9,321 nt of DNA, from contig JAJRTG010000200.1 in NCBI GenBank assembly GCA_024278395.1, positions 1-9,321 on the forward strand, read 5' to 3'. Of the stretch, positions 1-5,860 are shown in pieces. A model generated the notes under the pieces. That model was not told the origin of the DNA. It worked only from the letters and a program-made list of their open reading frames with translations, and made no database searches. This stretch comes from Fidelibacterota bacterium (GTDB lineage Bacteria; Bipolaricaulota; Bipolaricaulia; UBA7950; UBA9294). The number at the start of each line of letters is the position of its first letter. Within the stretch, counting starts at the first letter, position 1. The translations under genes were made by a program, and so were the position numbers.

Positions 1-579
1 ATCTTTATTTACGGCGGTCCGGAGTACTCGGCGAATACCGCGTTCAAGTCCGGCCAACTGGCGATGCTCATCCAGTCCACCTCCTCTCTGGCGGGAATCG
101 AGAAGGGGTCGCAGTTCCCGGTTGGGACCAGCTTCCTCCCCCGCTTCGAGGGCTATCCTATGGGTAATTCGGTCATCGGCGGCGGAAGTCTGTGGGTGAC
201 CAAGGGGCAAAGCCAGGCGGAATTGCGTGCCGTTTGGGAGTTCCTGAAATATCTCGGACAGGTCGACATCGCCATTCAGTGGCACAAGGGGACGGGGTAC
301 TTCCCGACCATGAATTCCGCGGTTAAGGCGCTGCTCGATGAGGGCTGGTTCAGCAAGGATCAGAACTTCTTGACAGCGTTCTTACAGATTCTCTCCGGCC
401 GACGCGATACCGCGGCAGTGCGTGGCGTCCGTCTTGGGCCCTTCGTCGAAATCCGCGAGATCGAACGCGCGGCGATCGAGAAGGCTGTCTCCGGGGTAAT
501 GTCACCCAAAGCGGCTTTGGACGAGGCGGCGCAGAAAGCGAATCAGCTTCTTCAGGATTACGCCGAACTGCACAAGTAG
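1..579 (+). CDS. ugpB: sn-glycerol-3-phosphate ABC transporter, substrate-binding protein UgpB (C-terminal part)
   Basis: The frame is open from base 1 to the TAG at 577-579, giving the last 192 residues of an extracytoplasmic solute-binding protein; the start and signal peptide lie left of the window. The protein captures G3P, and in the family also glycerophosphodiesters, and passes it to UgpA/UgpE. By recall it aligns along its whole length with the C-terminal lobe of E. coli UgpB: FKSGQLAM (window residues 15-22), IGGGSLWV (59-66), WHKGTGYFP, GVRLGPFVEIR (142-152) and a terminal NQLL helix. Family ligand contacts that I recall appear kept: a Ser in the STSS segment (26-29), Gly of IGGGS, Tyr100 of GTGYFP and Arg144 of GVRLG. 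That favours G3P or glycerophosphodiester over sugar. It is the first gene of the transporter set seen here. A strong hairpin follows the stop. Confidence 0.92.
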   Translation: MFIYGGPEYSANTAFKSGQLAMLIQSTSSLAGIEKGSQFPVGTSFLPRFEGYPMGNSVIGGGSLWVTKGQSQAELRAVWEFLKYLGQVDIAIQWHKGTGYFPTMNSAVKALLDEGWFSKDQNFLTAFLQILSGRRDTAAVRGVRLGPFVEIREIERAAIEKAVSGVMSPKAALDEAAQKANQLLQDYAELHK

Positions 580-595
580 GGAACGTTATCTGGTG

Positions 596-626
596 GTGCG
601 GAGGGATCCCTGCGATCCCTCCGCAC
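596..626 (+). repeat. Perfect 13-bp inverted repeat (hairpin) between ugpB and ugpA
   Basis: GTGCGGAGGGATC (596-608) and its exact reverse complement (614-626) flank a 5-base loop CCTGC; two G-U wobbles can extend the stem outward. It starts 16 bases after the ugpB stop and ends 31 bases before the ugpA ATG, so it covers neither the ugpA ribosome binding site (645-650) nor its start. Only a short TTT follows, so it is not a standard intrinsic terminator. In binding-protein operons such hairpins commonly protect the upstream mRNA or cause partial termination, giving more binding protein than permease. That role is inferred here. Confidence 0.75.
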
Positions 627-657
627 TGGCTGGGTTTATCGCTTAAGGAGAGGGTTC

Positions 658-1551
658 ATGCCGGAAGACAGGTTCCCCGGGCATCGATTCCTGCCCTATC
701 TTCTCATCCTACCATCGGTGGCGATCATCGTCATCTTCCTGGTCGTTCCGTTCATTCAGAGCGTGCGGGAATCTTTTTACACCTCAACGGCCTTTGGTAC
801 GAAGACGATCTTTGTTGGGCTTCGCAACTATGCCCGGCTGTTCGCCTCCTCCGATTACCGACAGAGCATCATCATCACCCTCATATTTGCCAGCTTTGTG
901 GTCGTAGTCGGCCTTTCAGTCTCTCTAGCCATTGCACATCTACTTAATCAGAGGATCAGAGGGCGGGGGTTTTATCAGGTTGCATTGATCTGGACGTACG
1001 CCCTTTCGCCTGCAGTGGCGGGGACCATCTGGGCGTTGATGTTTGCTCCGGCGACGGGGATCGTTCCATACATAGTGAACCGACTGACCGACGGGTACGT
1101 CCTCAATTGGATGACCAACGGACGGCTTGCTCTGTTGGTGGTTTCCGCTGCCGCCACTTGGAAGATGTTGGGGTACAACATCGTTTTCTTCCTCGCCGGG
1201 CTGCAGAACGTCCCGGGAGAACTGTTGGAGGCAGCCCGGGTTGACGGGGCGGGAGGATGGAGGACGTTCTGGAAGATAACATTCCCCATGCTTTCCCCGA
1301 CCACAACCTTCCTTCTCTTTGTGAACATGCTCTATTCGGTGTTCCAGGTATTCGGGCTGATCGACATAATGACCCGCGGGGGACCGGGAAACGCCACGAA
1401 CATACTGGTGTACAAGCTATATCGCGATGCTTTCATTCATCTCGATTCCGGTTCTGCGTCGGCGCAGTCGTTCATAATTTTCGTCATCATATCGATTGCT
1501 GCGGTCGTTCAGCTTAGGTTCGCCACGCGCAAGGCCGTATACGCCAGGTGA
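658..1551 (+). CDS. ugpA: sn-glycerol-3-phosphate ABC transporter, permease UgpA
   Basis: This 297-residue inner-membrane permease forms the translocation pore with UgpE. It matches E. coli UgpA in length and in recalled sequence: LPYLLI near the N-terminus, YALSPAVAGTIWALMF (114-129), the GGPGNATNILVYKLYRDAF block (241-259) and the SASAQS stretch before the last helix. Six membrane segments are visible at about 12-34, 70-95, 107-129, 157-180, 211-238 and 270-287. The cytoplasmic EAA loop that docks onto the ATPase is at 191-210 (EAARVDGAGG then WRTFWKITFP). The ATG at 658 follows AAGGAG (645-650) with 7 bases of spacing. The stop is 9 bases before the ugpE start. GC appears lower (about half in lines counted by hand) than in the genes further right. 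Sugar-type MalF relatives are less similar as far as I can recall. Confidence 0.93.
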   Translation: MPEDRFPGHRFLPYLLILPSVAIIVIFLVVPFIQSVRESFYTSTAFGTKTIFVGLRNYARLFASSDYRQSIIITLIFASFVVVVGLSVSLAIAHLLNQRIRGRGFYQVALIWTYALSPAVAGTIWALMFAPATGIVPYIVNRLTDGYVLNWMTNGRLALLVVSAAATWKMLGYNIVFFLAGLQNVPGELLEAARVDGAGGWRTFWKITFPMLSPTTTFLLFVNMLYSVFQVFGLIDIMTRGGPGNATNILVYKLYRDAFIHLDSGSASAQSFIIFVIISIAAVVQLRFATRKAVYAR

Positions 1552-1556
1552 GGTGA
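1550..1556 (+). promoter_or_regulatory. Ribosome binding site supporting a TTG start for ugpE
   Basis: GAGGTGA overlaps the last bases of ugpA. Its GAGG core ends 7 bases before TTG at 1561. No ATG lies nearby in this frame, and translation from this TTG gives the full first membrane helix, so TTG is the best start. Confidence 0.7.
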
Positions 1557-1560
1557 AAGA

Positions 1561-2388
1561 TTGATCACGAGAAAGAGAACGAAGTTGCTGATTCACGCAG
1601 TGCTCATAATCGCAGTGGCGGTGATCGCATTTCCGGTCATCTACGCTCTGATCACCAGCACCCTGACGTTTCAGCAAGCATATTCGTACCCCCCTCGCCT
1701 CATCCCGGGCAATCAGTTCTGGCAGAACATCGTATCCGCTTGGCACCGTGCCAATTTCGGGCGACTGTTCTTCAACAGCACTCTTATATCGTTGGTCGTG
1801 GCGTTAGTTAAGATCATCCTGTCGCTTTTGGCGGCTTTTGCTTACACCCACTTCAAGTTCCGTGGGCGCTCGCTTCTGTTTCCCATGACGATGGTCACCC
1901 AGATGCTGCCGCTTCCCGTGCGGATCCTACCGACATATCAGCTAATGGCATCCTTCCATTGGATCAATTCCTATTACGCACTCATGTTCCCGTTCTTCGC
2001 CAGTACAACCGGGATTCTCCTCTTCCGCCAGTTCTTCATGACGGTCCCCCGCGATCTGTCCGATGCGGCTCGTGTTGACGGAACGAGCCCGATGCGATAC
2101 TTCCTTCAGATCCTTGTTCCCATCTCCAAGACGAACATCGCCGCCCTGTTCGTCATCGAGTTCATCTTTATCTGGAGCCAGTACCTGTGGCCGCTGATTG
2201 TCACGACTACCGCCGATATGCGCGTCGTTCAAATAGGACTGAAGATGTTGCTGGCGAGTGAGCAGATCGCCCCCGAATGGAACGTGATAATGGCCGGGAC
2301 GATCATCGCCATGTTCCCTCCGCTCGTCGTCCTTATCCTGTTCCGGAAGAGCTTCGCGGAAGGGATCGCCATGCAATCGGAGAAATAG
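1561..2388 (+). CDS. ugpE: sn-glycerol-3-phosphate ABC transporter, permease UgpE
   Basis: This 275-residue protein, read from a TTG start, is the second permease of the importer. By recall it matches E. coli UgpE closely: a FPVIYALITSTLTFQQAY-type N-terminal region, RLIPG, TQMLPLPVRILPTY (113-126), LLFRQFFMT (153-161), PISKTNIAALFVIEFI (187-202), a W-Q-Y-L-W-P-L stretch (about 205-212) and a C-terminal SEK. Six membrane segments lie at about 9-33, 72-97, 104-127, 135-157, 191-215 and 243-262. The EAA loop is at 168-187 (DAARVDGTSP then MRYFLQILVP). Its TAG is immediately followed by the ATG of the phosphatase gene, so the two are probably translated from one mRNA. In many operons ugpC (the ATPase) follows; here it does not, so the ATPase must be encoded upstream or elsewhere. 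Confidence 0.93.
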   Translation: MITRKRTKLLIHAVLIIAVAVIAFPVIYALITSTLTFQQAYSYPPRLIPGNQFWQNIVSAWHRANFGRLFFNSTLISLVVALVKIILSLLAAFAYTHFKFRGRSLLFPMTMVTQMLPLPVRILPTYQLMASFHWINSYYALMFPFFASTTGILLFRQFFMTVPRDLSDAARVDGTSPMRYFLQILVPISKTNIAALFVIEFIFIWSQYLWPLIVTTTADMRVVQIGLKMLLASEQIAPEWNVIMAGTIIAMFPPLVVLILFRKSFAEGIAMQSEK

Positions 2389-3183
2389 ATGGTCGCACCG
2401 GCAGGATATCTTCTTGACCTAGACGGAACGGTGTACCTGGGCGAGCGGCTGATCCCGGGTGCCGATCGGGCTATCGCGGAGCTGCGCAGCCGCGGGCGGA
2501 GGGTTGTCTTTCTGTCCAACAAGCCGCTTCAGTCGCGTGCCGACTACGCTGAAAAGCTGACCCGCCTCGGGATCCCCGCGACTGAGGACGAGGTGATCAA
2601 CTCTTCCTATGTCCTCGCCCGCTACCTATCCCAGCGCGCCCCCGGGGCGACGATCTACGCGATCGGGGAGGCGCCGCTTCTCGCCGAACTGCGGAACGCC
2701 GGATTCACCATCTCCGAGGATCCGGAGAAGATCGAGTATGTAATCGCCGCGTTCGACCGTACGTTCGACTACCACAAACTGAACGTGGGATTCCAGGCAC
2801 TGCGCCGCGGGGCGCACTTCATCGCCACCAATCCGGACCGTACCTGCCCGGTTGAGGATGGAGAGATCCCGGACGCGGCCGGGGTGATCGCCGCGCTCGA
2901 GGCGACAAGCGGGAGGAAGGTGGAGAAGATCGTGGGGAAGCCCTCACACCACACGGTCGAAGTCGCCCTGGAGAGACTGGGGTTACCGGCTGATTCTTGC
3001 GCCATGGTCGGGGACCGGCTGGAGACGGATATCGTGATGGGCAAAAGCGCCGGGCTCACCGCGATCCTCACGCTGACCGGGGTGACCGCGCGGGAGGCCG
3101 TCTCCGAGGCCTCCGTGAAGCCGGACTATGTGATCGCGAGCATCGCCGAGCTTCCGGGGCTCGACGCGGATCTCGACGGATGA
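2389..3183 (+). CDS. HAD-superfamily subclass IIA phosphatase (NagD/AraL/PGP type), possible G3P phosphatase
   Basis: This 264-residue cytosolic hydrolase has the HAD-IIA architecture and length. Motif I is DLDGT with nucleophile Asp10 and acid/base Asp12, motif II is LSNK (Ser43-Asn44), motif III Lys is in VGKPS (Lys184), and motif IV is GDRLETD (Asp209, Asp214). A C2-type cap lies between about 75 and 180, with ATNPD at 146-150. All catalytic residues are present. The family removes phosphate from small organophosphates such as p-nitrophenyl phosphate, phosphoglycolate, UMP and G3P; mycobacterial Rv1692 is a HAD-IIA G3P phosphatase. Position directly after ugpE suggests a glycerol-phosphate compound as substrate, but this is inference, and housekeeping repair of phosphoglycolate is an alternative. 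The ATG directly follows the ugpE stop, and GGAG (2379-2382) lies 6 bases upstream. Confidence 0.85.
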   Translation: MVAPAGYLLDLDGTVYLGERLIPGADRAIAELRSRGRRVVFLSNKPLQSRADYAEKLTRLGIPATEDEVINSSYVLARYLSQRAPGATIYAIGEAPLLAELRNAGFTISEDPEKIEYVIAAFDRTFDYHKLNVGFQALRRGAHFIATNPDRTCPVEDGEIPDAAGVIAALEATSGRKVEKIVGKPSHHTVEVALERLGLPADSCAMVGDRLETDIVMGKSAGLTAILTLTGVTAREAVSEASVKPDYVIASIAELPGLDADLDG

Positions 3184-3199
3184 TCGGGGAGGTGAAGAG

Positions 3200-4306
3200 A
3201 TGTCCGAAGGGACAGTGTATCTTTCCGTAGATATCCTGGAGCGGTTCATGCAGGACGTCTTCCTTCGTCTGGGGGTTCCGGAGGCTGATGCAGCTGTCTG
3301 CGCCGAGGTTCTTATCACCTCCGACCTGCGTGGGATCGAGTCGCACGGGGTCGGCCGGCTGAAGATGTACTACGACCGGATCAAGCAAGGGATCCTCTCC
3401 CCGGTGACCCGCATCGAGGTGGTGCGGGAGACCCCGATAACAGCAGTCTTCGACGGTCACAACGGGATGGGGCACGTTATCGGTTATCGCGCAATGGAGA
3501 CGGCGATCGGGAAAGCGAAGGAACACGGACTCGGTGCGGTGGCGGTGCGGAACTCCTCTCATTTCGGGATCGACGGCTATTACGCCCTTATGGCGGTCAA
3601 GGAGGGGCAGATCGGGCTTTCCTTCACCAACGCCCGTCCGTCCGTCGCCCCCACGTTCGGGGTAGCCCCGATGCTGGGGACGAACCCGATCGCGTTCGGT
3701 GCCCCGACAGACGAGGAGTTCCCGTTTTTGTACGACGCCGCCACCTCGATCACCCAGCGGGGGAAGATCGAGGTCCTTGCCCGCGCCGAGAAGGAGACCC
3801 CGGCCGGATGGGTGATCGACCGGGACGGGAATTTGGTTACCGACACGGGCGCGATCCTCGCCGGGATTCCGAAAGGACTGTTCGCCCTCCTACCGCTCGG
3901 CGGGATCGGCGAGACGTTCGGCGGGCACAAGGGGTACGATCTGGCGGTGATGGTCGAGATCCTATCCGCAGCTCTCGCTGGAGCCGCATTCCTCGACGGT
4001 GTGAGCGGGTTCGACGAGGACGGGAACCCGCGCCCGCACCGGCTCGGTCACTTCTTCATGGCGATCGACATCGAGCACTTCATCCCGCTTTCCGAGTTCA
4101 AGCGGACCGTCGGAGAGATCCTACGTAGGCTGCGGGGCTCGGAGAAGGCGCCGGGGCAGGCCCGCATCTACACCGCCGGCGAGAAGGAGTGGGAGCGGGA
4201 GAAGCAGGTGCGCGCGGAGGGAGTGCCGATAGACCCCAACCTGCAGAAGGACCTCGCGGTGTTGCGGGAGGATCTTGGGCTCGCCGAGTACGACCTTCCG
4301 TTTTGA
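3200..4306 (+). CDS. LDH2/malate dehydrogenase-family NAD(P)-dependent oxidoreductase
   Basis: This 368-residue protein belongs to the YlbC/ComC/Ldh2 family (Pfam Ldh_2), which is unrelated to the classical Rossmann lactate and malate dehydrogenases and reduces 2-oxoacids to 2-hydroxyacids with NADH or NADPH. Marks seen: the SHG motif with the probable catalytic His49, VGRL (51-54), NSSHFG (118-123), TNPIAFGAPT (161-170), DAATS (179-183) and GGHKGYDLAVMVE (241-253). Length is about normal for the family. The substrate cannot be read from sequence; members act on malate, lactate, sulfolactate, ureidoglycolate, 2,3-diketogulonate and others. In this cluster a pyruvate or other 2-oxoacid reductase that re-oxidises NAD(P)H from glycerol is plausible. 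The ATG has GGAGG at 3188-3192, 7 bases upstream. It starts 16 bases after the phosphatase and is probably co-transcribed with it. Confidence 0.85.
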   Translation: MSEGTVYLSVDILERFMQDVFLRLGVPEADAAVCAEVLITSDLRGIESHGVGRLKMYYDRIKQGILSPVTRIEVVRETPITAVFDGHNGMGHVIGYRAMETAIGKAKEHGLGAVAVRNSSHFGIDGYYALMAVKEGQIGLSFTNARPSVAPTFGVAPMLGTNPIAFGAPTDEEFPFLYDAATSITQRGKIEVLARAEKETPAGWVIDRDGNLVTDTGAILAGIPKGLFALLPLGGIGETFGGHKGYDLAVMVEILSAALAGAAFLDGVSGFDEDGNPRPHRLGHFFMAIDIEHFIPLSEFKRTVGEILRRLRGSEKAPGQARIYTAGEKEWEREKQVRAEGVPIDPNLQKDLAVLREDLGLAEYDLPF

Positions 4307-4319
4307 TTGGTGAGGAGAG

Positions 4320-4347
4320 TTGAACTTCGAGGGATAGTCGCTAAAAT
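4320..4347 (+). promoter_or_regulatory. Putative sigma-70-type promoter for the glpK operon
   Basis: TTGAAC (4320-4325) and TAAAAT (4342-4347) are separated by 16 bases in the only clearly A/T-rich gap of the window, 81 bases long between the LDH2-family gene and glpK. The -10 matches five of six consensus bases and the -35 four of six. A start near 4354 would leave an A-rich leader of about 33 bases before glpK. Seen by eye only. Confidence 0.5.
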
Positions 4348-4354
4348 TTTTAGC
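4340..4354 (+). promoter_or_regulatory. Palindrome overlapping the glpK -10: candidate operator
   Basis: GCTAAAA and TTTTAGC form a perfect 7-bp inverted repeat around a single T. It overlaps the proposed -10 element and possible transcription start, where a bound repressor would block transcription. A one-base loop makes a DNA-binding site more likely than an RNA hairpin. No regulator gene is in the window, and the site does not match FNR or CcpA consensus that I know. Confidence 0.45.
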
Positions 4355-4387
4355 AAACAAAAGAAATAAAACGAAAGGATATCGCAA

Positions 4388-5860
4388 ATGGGCTACGTCG
4401 GAGCGATCGACCTGGGAACGACCGGGGTGCGGTTCGTGGTATTCGACAGCGCGGCTCGGCCGGTTGGGGCCGCCTACCGCGCGCTTTCGCTCAACTTCCC
4501 GCGTCCGGGATGGGTGGAACAGGATCCGGTTGAGCTGCTCGACCGGACGGTCGCGGTTCTGCGTGAGGCGCTTGCGCAGGCCGGAATAGCCGCGGATGAG
4601 CTCGCCGGGATTGGGATCACCAATCAACGCGAGACTGCGATCCTATGGGATAGGGAGACGAGTAGGCCGGTTCATCCGGCGATCGTATGGCAGGACCGAC
4701 GCACTGCCGCCCGCTGTACCGAGCTCCGGGATGAGGGTTGGATCACCGCTCGGACCGGGCTTAGGGTGGATCCGTACTTCTCCGCGACGAAGATCGAATG
4801 GCTCCTGAACTCGCACCCTGAACTGCGCTGGCAGGCACGCTCCGGTAGACTCCTGTTCGGCACCCCGGATACGTGGCTCATCTGGAACTTAACCGGAGCT
4901 CACCTCACCGATCCGACGAACGCCTCGCGCACGCTGTTGTTCGACCTGCGGGGGATGCGTTGGGACGACGACCTTTGTCGATTATTTTCGATCCCCCGTG
5001 CCTGCCTGCCGCAGGTGCAGCCGAGCCTCTCCGTGTTCGGCCGGCTGAGGCCGGAGTTCATCGGAGCGGAGGTGCCGCTCGCCGGGGTACTCGGGGACCA
5101 GCAGGCGGCCCTGTTCGGCCAGCTTGGCTTCGGGCAGGGAGCGGCCAAGGTTACGTGGGGCACGGGGGCGTTCCTCGTGCTCAACACCGGCGATCGTCCG
5201 ATCGCGAGCGAGCACGGCCTTCTCACGACGATCGCCTACACCGCTGCAGAGGGAGTACGGTACGCCCTCGAGGGTTCGGCGTTCGTCGCCGGAGCGGCGG
5301 TCCAATGGTTACGGGACGGGCTCGGGCTGATCGCATCCGCTGCTGAGACCGAGGCCATTGCGGATAGCGTTGAGTCGACCGGCGGGGTATACCTCGTCCC
5401 CGCGTTCGCCGGGCTGGGCGCACCGCACTGGGACCCTGCCGCGCGCGGGGTGATCATCGGGCTTACCCGTGGGACGGAGCGGGCGCACGTCGTACGGGCC
5501 GCACTCGAGGGGATCGCCTATGAGACGTGTGACCTCGTCCGAGCGATGGAGGGGGACACCGGGAAGGGACTGACGGAGCTGCGGGTCGACGGGGGGGCGG
5601 CGAGGAACGACTTTCTCTGTCAATTCCAAAGCGACATCCTCGGGATTCCGGTGGTGCGGCCGCACGACCTGGAGACGACCGCCCGCGGGGCGGCGTTCGC
5701 CGCCGGGCTCACGGTCGGACTGTGGGCTGGGATGGATGCTCTGGAGGACCTCCCACGGGAGGAGGAGCGGTTTATCCCGCGCATGGACGACTCGACCCGC
5801 GTTCTCCTCCTCTCCGGCTGGAGGCGGGCGGTCGAACGCGCCAAAGGATGGGCAGGATGA
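4388..5860 (+). CDS. glpK: Glycerol kinase
   Basis: This 490-residue FGGY-family kinase phosphorylates glycerol to sn-glycerol 3-phosphate with ATP in the cytosol. Family marks: DLGTT phosphate-binding loop (8-12), GWVEQDP (41-47), GITNQRET (75-82), RPVHPAIVWQDRR (93-105), DPYFSATKIEWLL (128-140), GDQQAALFGQ (236-245) with catalytic base Asp237, WGTGAF (257-262), GLGAPHWDP (342-350) and the adenine-side DGGAARNDFL block (401-410). Length is typical. The histidine that HPr phosphorylates in many Firmicutes (HFYG segment) is replaced: the aligned segment EFIGAEVP carries Glu223, so that PTS control is probably absent. The E. coli GGKGG fructose-bisphosphate loop is also not seen. The ATG follows AAGGA (4375-4379) with 8 bases of spacing. 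The stop overlaps the next start (ATGA). Confidence 0.95.
   Translation: MGYVGAIDLGTTGVRFVVFDSAARPVGAAYRALSLNFPRPGWVEQDPVELLDRTVAVLREALAQAGIAADELAGIGITNQRETAILWDRETSRPVHPAIVWQDRRTAARCTELRDEGWITARTGLRVDPYFSATKIEWLLNSHPELRWQARSGRLLFGTPDTWLIWNLTGAHLTDPTNASRTLLFDLRGMRWDDDLCRLFSIPRACLPQVQPSLSVFGRLRPEFIGAEVPLAGVLGDQQAALFGQLGFGQGAAKVTWGTGAFLVLNTGDRPIASEHGLLTTIAYTAAEGVRYALEGSAFVAGAAVQWLRDGLGLIASAAETEAIADSVESTGGVYLVPAFAGLGAPHWDPAARGVIIGLTRGTERAHVVRAALEGIAYETCDLVRAMEGDTGKGLTELRVDGGAARNDFLCQFQSDILGIPVVRPHDLETTARGAAFAAGLTVGLWAGMDALEDLPREEERFIPRMDDSTRVLLLSGWRRAVERAKGWAG
5844..5848 (+). promoter_or_regulatory. Ribosome binding site fixing the glpA-like start
   Basis: AAGGA inside the end of glpK sits 8 bases before the ATG at 5857, which overlaps the glpK stop. 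The frame is open much further upstream, but that extension lies inside glpK and the FAD-binding strand begins right at the 5857 Met. An in-frame ATG at 5848 would overlap this site and is less likely. Confidence 0.6.

Noticed and set aside
4307..4387. Riboswitch or antiterminator leader before glpK
   Set aside because: The gap is 81 bases and the leader after the proposed promoter about 33, too short for known glycerol or G3P RNA switches, and no terminator hairpin is present.
5000..5025. CCTGC/GCAGG inverted repeat in glpK
   Set aside because: Short, inside a conserved coding region and expected by chance at this GC content.
5722..5856. Possible 45-residue N-terminal extension of the GlpA-like protein
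   Set aside because: It lies wholly inside glpK in another frame, is low in hydrophobic residues and precedes the FAD-binding strand, which begins at the ATG overlapping the glpK stop with its own ribosome site.
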